A DNA stretch of 23,123 nt from an uncultured Bacteroidota bacterium (GTDB taxonomy: Bacteria; Bacteroidota; Bacteroidia; Chitinophagales; Chitinophagaceae), in assembly GCA_946480675.1 (NCBI GenBank), contig CAMLKS010000002.1:1-23123 (forward strand), read 5' to 3'. Numbering within the stretch: the first letter of the stretch is position 1; the number at the start of each line of letters is the position of its first letter. The position numbers and the translations under genes were made by a program. This document shows positions 15,716 to 23,123 of this stretch, one piece after another. The notes beneath the pieces were generated by a model. The model was given only the letters and a program-made list of their open reading frames with translations. It ran no database searches and had not been told where the DNA came from.

Positions 15716-16096
15716 ATGGAAAAGAAAATCATCCGCACAAATAATGCACCGGCGCCCATAGGGCCATATAACCAGGCCGTACAGTTCGGCAATATGCTAT
15801 TCGTATCGGGCCAGATAGCTATTGACCCAAAGACCAATGAGCTATATACCGGCGATATACAAACGGAAACCAAACTGGTAATGGAAAACCTGAAAGCCAT
15901 ACTTACAGAAGCGGGTATGGACTTCAGCCATGTGCTGAAAAGCACCATCTTCCTGATGGATATGGGGCAGTTTGCACAGGTGAACCAGGTATATGGCAGC
16001 TATTTTACCGAAAACCCGCCTGCCCGCGAAACCGTACAGGTAGCAGGGCTGCCTAAAGGTGTGAAAGTAGAGATAAGCGTGGTAGCAGCTAAGTAA
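15716..16096 (+). CDS. ridA: RidA-family reactive imine deaminase
   Basis: A 126-residue protein of usual RidA length. The family motifs are present: APAPIGPYNQAVQFGNMLFVSGQIAIDP is the N-terminal signature (given here in part as IGPYNQAV and FVSGQIAIDP), and the C-terminal PARETVQVAGLPKGVKVEI carries the arginine that binds the carboxylate of the substrate and the conserved acidic residue. RidA hydrolyses reactive enamine/imine products of PLP enzymes such as 2-aminoacrylate. It is divergent from tsaB and probably has a near-leaderless mRNA. Confidence 0.93.
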   Translation: MEKKIIRTNNAPAPIGPYNQAVQFGNMLFVSGQIAIDPKTNELYTGDIQTETKLVMENLKAILTEAGMDFSHVLKSTIFLMDMGQFAQVNQVYGSYFTENPPARETVQVAGLPKGVKVEISVVAAK

Positions 16097-16124
16097 TTTG
16101 ATAATTTGGGAATACCCTACGATA

Positions 16125-16151
16125 AAAAGCCCCGCAATGAGCGGGGCTTTT
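16125..16151. terminator. Hairpin terminator between ridA and the DUF1569-like gene
   Basis: A perfect 11-bp G/C-rich stem (16125-16135 with 16141-16151, arm AAAAGCCCCGC) with loop AATGA lies between the convergent stop codons, only two bases from the minus-strand stop at 16154. Confidence 0.88.
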
Positions 16152-16153
16152 AC

Positions 16154-16609
16154 TTATAAAATATCAAACTGCTTGAAATGGTGTTTGAAGTGCTTGCCAT
16201 GCAAAATGAGCCATTCAGCATGGGTCATAGCGCCCAGCCTGGGATGCACATGCATGACATCGGGGTTGAGGTTGTAGTGCGATGCAAAATCAGCCAATTC
16301 CGATTTCAGTGCGGCTACTGCAGCAGAAATATCTTCGTGCTCATATACCAGTGGGCCATCGGGTATGGTAGGGCTTTTCAGCCCCATAGGGAATTCCATA
16401 TCGGTGTACACCATTTGTGCTTTTATAGCATTGCCTTCTTCTACCGTAGTACGCTGCTGCAGCGGTATTTTGCCGCTGGAAATTTTTATTGTTGTAGCCA
16501 GGTGTTCCACCATTTGCTGGGCTGTCATTGCACCCCATAGTGGTTTTGAATCAGCTTGCAGCTTATTCAGTCTATCTATGGTTTCGTCTATATTGCTAAT
16601 TGTTATCAT
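16154..16609 (-). CDS. DinB-like protein (DUF1569-type)
   Basis: A 151-residue protein with a four-helix DinB/YfiT-like pattern: LWGAMTAQQMVEHLATT near residues 24-40 with His36, and a C-terminal AMTHAEWLILHGKHFKHHFKQF holding several histidines. In this superfamily three histidines on the bundle bind a metal ion. The MTAQQMVEHL and EWLxLHxKHxxHHxxQF elements are typical of DUF1569 proteins. It lies 25 bases after glnS on the same strand and may be read from the same mRNA. The reaction is unknown. Confidence 0.75.
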   Translation of the reverse strand: MITISNIDETIDRLNKLQADSKPLWGAMTAQQMVEHLATTIKISSGKIPLQQRTTVEEGNAIKAQMVYTDMEFPMGLKSPTIPDGPLVYEHEDISAAVAALKSELADFASHYNLNPDVMHVHPRLGAMTHAEWLILHGKHFKHHFKQFDIL

Positions 16610-16634
16610 GACGTTCTATCTATTATCATCATAG

Positions 16635-18311
16635 TTAGCCTTTCTTTACCTCTTTGGCAAATGTATCTTTCAACCCTACGGTGCGGTTGAATATAATATG
16701 CCCCGGCGTGCTATCCTTATCCACGGCAAAGTAGCCCTTGCGCAGAAACTGGAATTGCTCGCCGGCTTTCGCTTCTGCCAGTGCAGGTTCTATATACACA
16801 GCAGGTAATACCTGCAATGAATCGGGGTTGATATAATCTTTAAAGTCACCTTCTTCGCTCGATGGGTCTTCTACCTTGAATAGGCGGTCGTACAGTCGCA
16901 CTTCGGCGGTTTTGGCCGTAGCCACATTTACCCAGTGTATGGTGCCTTTTACATGTATCCCGCTGGTATCGCTACCGCTTTTGCTTTCGGGTATGTAGGT
17001 GCAATGTATCTCTGTTACCTTGCCGCTATCATCTTTTACAAAGCTGTCGCATTTTACAATGTAGGCATGCTTCAGGCGCACCATCAGTCCCGGCCCCAGG
17101 CGGAAGAATTTTTTAGGTGGTTCTTCCATAAAATCTTCGCGCTCTATCCATATCTCGTGGCTGAAGGGTAGCAGACGGTGGCCGCCGTTTTCGTCCTCGG
17201 GATTGTTCTCCGCGTTCAGCTCTTCTGTTTGCCCTTCGGGGTAGTTGGTGATTACCAGCTTTATAGGGTCCAGTACGGCCATTACGCGGTTGGCCGTTTT
17301 ATTCAGTTGTTCGCGCACGTGAAACTCCAGCAGGCTCAGGTTAACAATATTTTCACGCTTGGCTATACCTACCGTATCGCAAAAGTTGACGATGGCCTGT
17401 GCGGGGTAGCCACGGCGACGCATACCACTGATGGTAGGCATACGCGGGTCGTCCCAGCCGGCAACATACTTCTCATTTACCAGTTGCAGCAGCTTGCGCT
17501 TGCTCATTACTGTATAGGTAAGGTTGCGGCGGGCAAACTCGTACTGGTGCGATGGGAAGATTTCCAGCTTTTCTATAAACCAATCGTACAGCGGGCGGTG
17601 GTGTATGAATTCCAGCGTGCATATACTGTGGGTGATGTGCTCTATACTATCGCTTTGCCCGTGTGCAAAATCGTACATCGGGTAGATGCACCATGTATCG
17701 CCCGTGCGGTGGTGATGTGCATGTTTTATGCGGTACATCAGCGGGTCGCGCATCAGGAGGTTGGGGTGTGCCATATCTATTTTGGCACGCAGCACTTTTT
17801 CGCCATCCTTGTACTTGCCTGCCTTCATATCGGCAAACAGTTGCAGGTTTTCTTCTACACTGCGGTCGCGGTAAGGGCTGTTTTTACCTGGCTCGGTAGT
17901 GCTGCCTTTGGTAGCCGCTATTTCTTCGGCCGTGCTGTCATCTACATAGGCCAGTCCCTTCTTTATAAGCGTAACCGCAAATGCATACATCTGGTCGAAA
18001 TAGTCAGATGCGTAGAACTCATTGTCCCAACTCTTACCAATAGCATCGCTCAGCCATTTGATGTCGTACTTGATGCTTTCTACATACTCGGTATCTTCCG
18101 TTACCGGGTTGGTATCATCAAACCTCAGGTTGGTTTTGCCGTTATACTTTTTGGCAAGGCCAAAGTTGAGGCATATGGATGAAGCATGCCCTATGTGCAG
18201 GTAGCCATTTGGCTCCGGCGGAAAACGGGTATGTATATGTTCATACTTGCCTTCGGCAAGATGTTGTTCAATGATCTCTTCTAAAAAATTGAGGCTTTTC
18301 TCTTCGCTCAT
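16635..18311 (-). CDS. glnS: Glutaminyl-tRNA synthetase
   Basis: A 558-residue class I aminoacyl-tRNA synthetase. The HIGH motif is PEPNGYLHIGHASS (H39-H42) and the KMSKS loop is VMSKR at 268-272. The NLRFDDTNP segment, LYDWFIEKLEI and the C-terminal anticodon-binding beta-barrels (ending in TVGLKDTFAKE) fit GlnRS rather than GluRS; length matches bacterial GlnRS. It charges tRNA-Gln directly, as is usual in Bacteroidota. A -7 box lies five bases before the ATG. A large open frame antisense to it is a shadow. Confidence 0.96.
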   Translation of the reverse strand: MSEEKSLNFLEEIIEQHLAEGKYEHIHTRFPPEPNGYLHIGHASSICLNFGLAKKYNGKTNLRFDDTNPVTEDTEYVESIKYDIKWLSDAIGKSWDNEFYASDYFDQMYAFAVTLIKKGLAYVDDSTAEEIAATKGSTTEPGKNSPYRDRSVEENLQLFADMKAGKYKDGEKVLRAKIDMAHPNLLMRDPLMYRIKHAHHHRTGDTWCIYPMYDFAHGQSDSIEHITHSICTLEFIHHRPLYDWFIEKLEIFPSHQYEFARRNLTYTVMSKRKLLQLVNEKYVAGWDDPRMPTISGMRRRGYPAQAIVNFCDTVGIAKRENIVNLSLLEFHVREQLNKTANRVMAVLDPIKLVITNYPEGQTEELNAENNPEDENGGHRLLPFSHEIWIEREDFMEEPPKKFFRLGPGLMVRLKHAYIVKCDSFVKDDSGKVTEIHCTYIPESKSGSDTSGIHVKGTIHWVNVATAKTAEVRLYDRLFKVEDPSSEEGDFKDYINPDSLQVLPAVYIEPALAEAKAGEQFQFLRKGYFAVDKDSTPGHIIFNRTVGLKDTFAKEVKKG

Positions 18312-18316
18312 GGGCG

Positions 18317-18324
18317 CAAAGGTA
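18317..18324 (-). promoter_or_regulatory. Probable -7 box of glnS
   Basis: On the minus strand TACCTTTG, a full match to TAnnTTTG, ends five bases before the glnS ATG at 18311. Transcription would begin at or just before the start codon. No TTTG -33 box is seen at normal spacing. Confidence 0.6.
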
Positions 18325-18362
18325 CGCTTTGTAAGAAATTGATTTTAGGGGTGCTTGAAAAA

Positions 18363-19045
18363 TCAAAGTGACAACAATACACCTGCCTCCAGCGATATAA
18401 CGTAATTACGAAGCCTCGGGTCGTAAAAAGTGGTTTTGTCTTTTAGTATAGATGTAACCATATACCTGAATTTAGGCCCCGCAACTACACTCAGATGATT
18501 GGCCACCCTCACTTCAACATCCAATCCCCCGTTGGCCCACAAACTGATGCTACGGTATATGTTCGAAAAATCAGTCCCTTTTACATAGTCTGTACTGAAG
18601 CCGGGATTATCTGAAACAATTTTGCTTTTAGTGCCGAGGTTATACGATACATCTGCACCCGCATGCGGCACAATAGATAAGCGGTTGCCAAGCCCTATTT
18701 TATAGGCAGCACGTACAGGCACTATAAGGTGGCTATATACATACCGCAGCTCACCCTTACATAGTGTTGTTTTGCATTAAAAAAAGCAGGTCTTTTTCAG
18801 TAAAGCCGGATGTCATATAGCCAAGGCCGGTTTCCAATCGTAGGCCGGCAAGCTGGTAGCCAACTATTACCTGCCCCATATAGCAACTTTTAAAGCCCGT
18901 ATTCCGTAATGGCACAAGCAGGCCGCTGGAGGTAGCACTGCCTAACCCTACGCCAACAGTAGGCTTCAAATAAAAATCTGCTTTGGCGGTAGCGGGCCAA
19001 TGAAGTGCACAGCAATGTTGCGATAATGGTTCTCTTGTTTATCAT
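18363..19045 (-). pseudogene. Outer-membrane beta-barrel protein, broken by two frameshifts
   Basis: Three consecutive frames on the minus strand together form one protein. It starts at the ATG at 19045 (MINKRTIIATLLCTSLA), continues in a second frame from about 18993 (ATAKADFYLKPTVGVGLG) and in a third from about 18769 (LRYVYSHLIVPVRAAYKIG) to the stop at 18363-18365. Omitting one base from the GGG at 18994-18996 (CCC on the gene strand) restores a normal signal peptide with cleavage after TAKA. Omitting one base from the TTTT at 18770-18773 (AAAA on the gene strand) joins the second and third parts. The repaired protein would have 226 residues and looks like a porin-fold 'outer membrane beta-barrel' protein of Bacteroidota. 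It is either a recent pseudogene or two sequencing errors. Confidence 0.78.
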
Positions 19046-19217
19046 AACGGTAATTAAACTGAATAGTTAATGGCTTTGTTGCCCAGAAGGAGTATTACAA
19101 TATAGGATGTGCATGTGGTTTTTGAAGGAAACAGGCTACTAAATTAAAGCATGATAACTCATACATAACCTACTTATTGCTCTTATTGTTACTTTTATCC
19201 GCATTTTTATTAGGATT

Positions 19218-19643
19218 ATGACAGAAAGGATGCAACGACCCGTGCGTGTGCTGGTAGCAAAGGTGGGTCTTGACGGGCACGACCGTGGTGCCAAAGTAAT
19301 AGCAACCGCCCTGCGCGATGCAGGTATGGAAGTAATATATACCGGCCTGCGCCAAACACCTGAAATGGTGGTAAACACGGCACTGCAGGAAGATGTGGAT
19401 GCCATAGGCATCAGCATACTCAGTGGTGCGCACAATACGGTATTCCCCAAGGTGATGCAGCTGATGAAGGAGAAAGGACTGGAAAATGTGTTGCTGACAG
19501 GCGGCGGTATCATACCCGAAGAAGATATGCAGGAACTGTATAAGGCAGGGGTAGGCAAGCTGTTTGCCCCCGGCGCCCCTACTACCGAAATAGCCACATA
19601 CATAACAGAATGGGTGCAAAAACACCGCAGCCAACTATTTTAA
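19218..19643 (+). CDS. Stand-alone B12-binding subunit of an acyl-CoA mutase
   Basis: A 141-residue cobalamin-binding domain very like the C-terminal part of methylmalonyl-CoA mutase and the small subunits IcmB/HcmB/McmA2. It has [17 protein letters not shown] with the DxHxxG motif (Asp19, His21 as cobalt ligand, Gly24), then GISILSGAH and [12 protein letters not shown], the other contacts with the cobalamin tail. It lacks the catalytic TIM barrel, so it must pair with a separate large subunit that is not in this window. An enoyl-CoA hydratase gene follows 33 bases later, suggesting acyl-CoA carbon-skeleton metabolism. The exact acyl-CoA substrate cannot be read. Confidence 0.88.
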   Translation: MTERMQRPVRVLVAKVGLDGHDRGAKVIATALRDAGMEVIYTGLRQTPEMVVNTALQEDVDAIGISILSGAHNTVFPKVMQLMKEKGLENVLLTGGGIIPEEDMQELYKAGVGKLFAPGAPTTEIATYITEWVQKHRSQLF

Positions 19644-19676
19644 TACAGATTTAATTCAAACAATTTTCACTAGAAT

Positions 19677-20456
19677 ATGTACCAAACATTATTAACAGAC
19701 TTGCAGGATGGCACACTGGTAGTAACCATCAACCGCCCTGATAAACTGAATGCCCTGAATAAGGATGTGATAGAAGAACTGGGTAAGGTGGTAGATGAGA
19801 TATATAATAATGCAGAGATAAAAAGCGCGATACTTACCGGTAGCGGCGAAAAGGCATTTGTAGCCGGTGCCGATATATCGGAGTTTACCACACTGGATGC
19901 TGCAGGCGGTTCGGCCCTTGCAAAGAAAGGACAGGATAATGTTTTCGATAAAATAGAGAACAGCCCTAAGCCTATCGTAGCTGCCGTTAATGGCTTTGCA
20001 TTGGGTGGTGGTTGCGAGTTGGCCATGTCCTGCCATTTCCGAACAGCCAGCGAGAATGCTAAGTTTGGCCAACCCGAAGTAAACCTGGGGTTGATACCGG
20101 GCTATGGCGGCACACAACGCCTGACACAGCTGGTAGGCAAAGGCAAAGCGATGGAGCTGATGATGACCGCTGATATGATAGGTGCAGATGAAGCAAAAGC
20201 ACTGGGCCTTGTAAACCATGTATGGCCACTGGCCGAGCTTTTGAGCAAAACCAAAGAAATTTTGCAAAAAATACATACAAAGGCTCCCATTGCTATATCA
20301 AAAGTTATATCTTGTGTGAATGATGCGGCGAAAGCGGATAGTAACGGTTTTGCCAACGAGGTGAAGCGCTTTGGTGAATGCTTTTCTACCGAAGACATGC
20401 GTGAGGGAACAACGGCTTTCTTAGAAAAAAGGAAAGCTATTTTTAAAGGAAAATAA
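19677..20456 (+). CDS. Enoyl-CoA hydratase/crotonase family protein
   Basis: A 259-residue crotonase of usual length. The CoA-binding and oxyanion-hole elements are KAFVAGADISEF at 59-70 and FALGGGCELAM at 107-117. Both catalytic glutamates of true enoyl-CoA hydratases are present: Glu114 in GGCELAM and Glu134 in QPEVNLGLIPGYGGTQRL. It should hydrate 2-enoyl-CoA in beta-oxidation or a related route. It starts 33 bases after the B12-binding subunit gene and 33 bases before the barrel-protein gene on the same strand. Confidence 0.92.
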   Translation: MYQTLLTDLQDGTLVVTINRPDKLNALNKDVIEELGKVVDEIYNNAEIKSAILTGSGEKAFVAGADISEFTTLDAAGGSALAKKGQDNVFDKIENSPKPIVAAVNGFALGGGCELAMSCHFRTASENAKFGQPEVNLGLIPGYGGTQRLTQLVGKGKAMELMMTADMIGADEAKALGLVNHVWPLAELLSKTKEILQKIHTKAPIAISKVISCVNDAAKADSNGFANEVKRFGECFSTEDMREGTTAFLEKRKAIFKGK

Positions 20457-20489
20457 TTTTTTTATCTTCAACGCTAAAACCAGAGTACA

Positions 20490-21467
20490 ATGCGGAAAAA
20501 GATTGTCCGTAGCCTTTTAGCCTTATGCGTTAGCGCTGCCACTATTTCTGTTAATGCCCAACCTGCTATTCCACGTGAGTATGTGGAGCATCCCGGATAC
20601 TCAATGGGTATACAATTCGGCATGACCGATCTGTGGGGTGACGTAGGTACCCAGAATTTTGTAGACCATTATACCAACGGCAAATATTTCGACCAACCAT
20701 GTTTCATGGGCGGTTTATTCGGTCGTTATACAGCGCATCCTATGCTGGCATTCCGCTTAGGCATTAGCTATGGTACCCTGTATGCTACCGATGCCTGGAA
20801 TGAAAAGAAAGCCAAGACCGCCAAGTCGATAGAAGACGATGCGTTTCAACGCTACCTGCGCAATCAGGATATTAAAGTAAGTATGTGGGAAGGTTTGTTC
20901 CAGGTGGAATTCATGCCATTCCGCAGCAACTCTGAAAGCAAATCTGCCGGATGGAGGTTGCAACCTTACCTTACGGTAGGTATCGGTGGTTTCTACTACA
21001 CGCCATTCAGCACTTTCATAGAACGCAATACCGGTGCCAAACGCTGGGTAAAAGTGGGCGACCTGAGCCTGGAAGGCGAAGGCTTCGAGCATGAGGACCC
21101 TACGCCTACCTACTCTCAGAAAACATCTTTCTGGCAGGTAGCTGTACCCGCGGGCCTTGGCCTTCGTTACGACCTGAACCGCAATATGTCGCTGGGTATC
21201 GAGTACCTGTACCGTTTTACCGGCCACGACAGGCTGGATAACGTGAGCAGCGAATACGTAACGCCGGAATACCTTGACCGCTACCTGTCTCCTGAAAAAG
21301 CAGCAGTGGCCAAAGAAATGTACGACAAATCGTGGGCTATAGACCCGAGTGTAAAACAGAAAGCATGGTCTAAACGTGGCAATAAAGAAGTGAAAGACAG
21401 CTACTCAACTATATCTTTAATGTTCATATATAAATTTGAGAGCAACAAGATACCCTGGTGGTTCTAA
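20490..21467 (+). CDS. Outer-membrane barrel protein, DUF6089-like
   Basis: A 325-residue protein with a signal peptide (MRKKIVRSLLALCVSAATIS, cut near VNAQ). The mature start GYSMGIQFGMTDLWGDVG and the following GGLFGRYTAHPMLAFRLGIS and FQVEFMPFRSN segments follow the layout of DUF6089-type barrels of Bacteroidota, which have an eight-strand OmpA-like barrel and start with a G-x-x-x-G-D strand. It ends with an aromatic (IPWWF), as outer-membrane barrels commonly do. Function is unknown, possibly structural. It is followed by a hairpin and then ruvA. Confidence 0.78.
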   Translation: MRKKIVRSLLALCVSAATISVNAQPAIPREYVEHPGYSMGIQFGMTDLWGDVGTQNFVDHYTNGKYFDQPCFMGGLFGRYTAHPMLAFRLGISYGTLYATDAWNEKKAKTAKSIEDDAFQRYLRNQDIKVSMWEGLFQVEFMPFRSNSESKSAGWRLQPYLTVGIGGFYYTPFSTFIERNTGAKRWVKVGDLSLEGEGFEHEDPTPTYSQKTSFWQVAVPAGLGLRYDLNRNMSLGIEYLYRFTGHDRLDNVSSEYVTPEYLDRYLSPEKAAVAKEMYDKSWAIDPSVKQKAWSKRGNKEVKDSYSTISLMFIYKFESNKIPWWF

Positions 21468-21495
21468 AACCAGCGTCAACTTAATGTCATTTATG

Positions 21496-21520
21496 GAGCG
21501 GTGTGTATAACATGCCGCTC
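21496..21520 (+). terminator. Hairpin terminator before ruvA
   Basis: A 10-bp stem with two G-U pairs (21496-21505 with 21511-21520, core GAGCGG/CCGCTC) and loop TATAA is followed by TTTTT. It lies 28 bases after the barrel-protein stop codon. Confidence 0.75.
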
Positions 21521-21565
21521 TTTTTATAGGTAATATTTGTGATATTTGTATAATTCATTCGTAGT

Positions 21566-22144
21566 ATGTATGCTTTCCTGGAGGGTGAACTGAGTTATAA
21601 ATCCCCTTCCCTGTTATATCTTTCTGTAAACGGAGTTGGTTACGAGGTCAATATCACGCTGCAAACATATGGCAGGGTGCAAGACCTGGAACGGTGCCGC
21701 CTGTATACCCATGTGCAGGTGCGTGAAGATGCCTGGGTGCTGTATGGTTTTGCCGATGAAACGGAACGTACCACCTTTCGCCAGTTGCTAAGTATCAACG
21801 GGGTAGGTGCAGCTACAGCGCGCATCATCCTGTCGTCGCTAACGCCGGAAGAGCTGGAGCGGGCTATAGCGCATGAAGATGCGCGAACGCTGGAGAAGGT
21901 GAAAGGCATTGGTGCCAAAACCGCCCAGCGCATCATACTGGAGCTGAAAGGCAAGCTGCATTTAGAAAAAAATACTGCATCTTTACCCCATACCGTACAC
22001 AATACCAAAGAGGAAGATGCGTTATTTGCATTAGTGAACCTGGGTATAACGAAAACCATGGCCGAGGCTGCTTTGAAGAAAGTAAAAGATGCCGGTGCGT
22101 TAACTGTAGAAGAGCTGATAAAACAAGCACTAAGGGTGCTATAA
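21566..22144 (+). CDS. ruvA: Holliday junction DNA helicase subunit RuvA
   Basis: A 192-residue protein with the three RuvA domains: an N-terminal OB fold (MYAFLEGELSYKSPSLLYL, with VNGVGYEVNI), two helix-hairpin-helix motifs (LLSINGVGAATARIIL and VKGIGAKTAQRIILELKGKL) and a C-terminal RuvB-contacting helical domain (EEDALFALVNLGITKTMAEAAL split over 140-170). RuvA holds the four-way junction while RuvB drives branch migration. Only 20 bases separate its stop from the sprA TTG start; ruvA followed by sprA is a recurring order in Bacteroidota. Confidence 0.97.
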   Translation: MYAFLEGELSYKSPSLLYLSVNGVGYEVNITLQTYGRVQDLERCRLYTHVQVREDAWVLYGFADETERTTFRQLLSINGVGAATARIILSSLTPEELERAIAHEDARTLEKVKGIGAKTAQRIILELKGKLHLEKNTASLPHTVHNTKEEDALFALVNLGITKTMAEAALKKVKDAGALTVEELIKQALRVL

Positions 22145-22164
22145 ACCTAAGAAAAGGAACGAGA

Positions 22165-23123
22165 TTGAAGCGGAAGACAAATTTCGGGTACAAGCTGTTT
22201 TTCTTTATAACATTGGTGGTAGCCATAGCGAATGCTGCTGCCCGCGATTATGAAGGAGATTTTGAGTATGAGGAGCCGGACCCTGCAGAGGATACTACCC
22301 GTAAAAAAGATTCCCTCAAATTTCCCATACAAGACCGTAGCGGTGAAGCAGGCGAAAAAACAATACCTAGTATTGACCTGCAAGACCCTGCCAACGTCAA
22401 CAGGTCGGTAGAATACGACCCGGAAGAGAACAGGTACTACTTTACCGAAAAGCTGGGCGACCGCTACCTGCGCACCCCCAATTTCATGACCCTGGATGAG
22501 TACATGAAATACCAGGCGGAAAAAGACGAGCAATCGTACTGGCAGCGCCGTATGGATGCCCTCTCTCTTTTCAATACCAAACCACAGTTGCCCACCATGT
22601 ACCGCGAAGGCATCTTCGACCGCATATTTGGCGGCAGCGGCATCGTGGTAAGGCCACAGGGTAATGTAGACGTAACCTTTGGCGGCAACTGGCAAAATAT
22701 TAAGAACCCCGCATTGCCGCAACGTGCACAGAAATACGGCATCTTCGATTTTGATATGCAGATGAACATCAACCTGCTGGCCACAGTGGGTGATAAGCTG
22801 AAACTGAATATCAGTAACAATACCAAAGCCACCTTCGACTACCAGAACATACAACGACTGGAATATACAGGTAAAGAAGACGAGATCATCAAGAAGATAG
22901 AAGCCGGTAACGTAAGCTTCCCCCTGCGCAGCAACCTGATAAGCGGTGTGCAGTCGCTCTTTGGCCTTAAAACACAGTTGCAGTTTGGCAGGCTGTGGGT
23001 AACGGGTGTAGTATCGCAACAGCGCTCTAAACGAAACAGCCTTACCATACAGGGTGGTTCGCAAACACAGCAGTTCGCCATCAAGGCCGATGACTATGAA
23101 GAGAACCGCCACTTCCTGCTGGC
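22165..23123 (+). CDS. sprA: T9SS outer-membrane translocon SprA/Sov, N-terminal part (partial)
   Basis: The frame starts at a TTG at 22165 preceded by AAAAGGAAC at normal ribosome-binding spacing and runs open beyond the window (319 codons shown). It gives a signal peptide (KRKTNFGYKLFFFITLVVAI, then ANAAA) and then the SprA N-terminal region: NRYYFTEKLGDRYLRTPNF, a MTLDEYMKYQ segment, GIVVRPQGNVDVTFGGNWQN, and EYTGKEDEIIKKIEAGNVSF, SLFGLKTQLQFG. SprA (Sov) forms the very large barrel through which T9SS clients leave the cell and also supports gliding. Full-length members have about 2400 residues. No upstream in-frame ATG fits; the next ATG (22489) would lose the signal peptide. Confidence 0.92.
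   Translation, partial: MKRKTNFGYKLFFFITLVVAIANAAARDYEGDFEYEEPDPAEDTTRKKDSLKFPIQDRSGEAGEKTIPSIDLQDPANVNRSVEYDPEENRYYFTEKLGDRYLRTPNFMTLDEYMKYQAEKDEQSYWQRRMDALSLFNTKPQLPTMYREGIFDRIFGGSGIVVRPQGNVDVTFGGNWQNIKNPALPQRAQKYGIFDFDMQMNINLLATVGDKLKLNISNNTKATFDYQNIQRLEYTGKEDEIIKKIEAGNVSFPLRSNLISGVQSLFGLKTQLQFGRLWVTGVVSQQRSKRNSLTIQGGSQTQQFAIKADDYEENRHFLL

Noticed and set aside
17178..18182. Long plus-strand open frame of 334 codons
   Set aside because: It lies fully antisense to glnS, whose motifs are complete; the frame is open because of glnS codon bias and has no recognisable domain.
19046..19217. Gap between the broken barrel gene and the B12-binding gene
   Set aside because: No tRNA, small gene or hairpin could be supported. 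A TACTTTTA at 19190-19197 resembles a -7 box with one mismatch but lacks a -33 partner, so I do not list it.
22147..23112. Long minus-strand open frame of 321 codons
   Set aside because: It is antisense to sprA, which matches its family over this whole stretch; no ribosome binding site or domain supports the antisense frame.

Overview
The window reads as a chromosomal segment of a member of Bacteroidota, most likely near Chitinophagaceae/Chitinophagales (lineage inferred from gene content only). Pointers are a SprA-type secretion translocon gene, a protein with a type IX secretion (T9SS) sorting tail, a FadL/OmpP1 barrel next to an SGNH lipoprotein, a GlnRS, a bacterial GH3-family protein, and promoters of the Bacteroidota form TTTG-N20ish-TAnnTTTG. 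Gene density is high and almost every convergent junction has a clear hairpin terminator. I saw no tRNA, rRNA, CRISPR array, insertion sequence or prophage.

Layout. 1-2767: tail of a ComF-like phosphoribosyltransferase, then a FadL-type outer-membrane transporter and an SGNH hydrolase lipoprotein, probably one transcript. 2828-5179 (minus): a leucine-rich-repeat protein, an unrecognised secreted protein and a small T9SS cargo protein. 5262-8580: an S41 carboxyl-terminal protease convergent with a GH3-family adenylate-forming enzyme. 8699-9733: rplU-rpmA followed by a tiny lysine/alanine repeat protein. 9885-12795: small membrane protein, PstS-like binding lipoprotein and a long TPR protein. 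12878-14373: rpmH-rnpA-yidD, then a PaaY/gamma-carbonic-anhydrase-like hexapeptide protein. 14439-16151: an ArsR-type regulator, tsaB, and divergently ridA. 16154-18311 (minus): glnS with a DinB/DUF1569-like gene. 18363-19045 (minus): an outer-membrane barrel gene broken by two one-base frameshifts. 19218-21467: a stand-alone B12-binding mutase subunit, a crotonase and a DUF6089-like barrel protein. 21566-end: ruvA and the start of sprA.

Most of the segment is conserved housekeeping and cell-envelope work: ribosome proteins, RNase P, tRNA modification and charging, recombination, membrane insertion and type IX secretion. I find no convincing new multi-gene system. The points that merit a second look are local: rnpA has no ATG/GTG/TTG start and appears to begin with ATT; tsaB and ridA face each other across a 40-base gap in which the two -7 boxes form a perfect inverted repeat and leave almost no 5' leader; the barrel gene is repaired by removing one base from each of two short homopolymer runs; a histone-H1-like repeat gene sits behind the L21/L27 genes; and a B12-binding subunit is encoded beside a crotonase without its catalytic mutase half.
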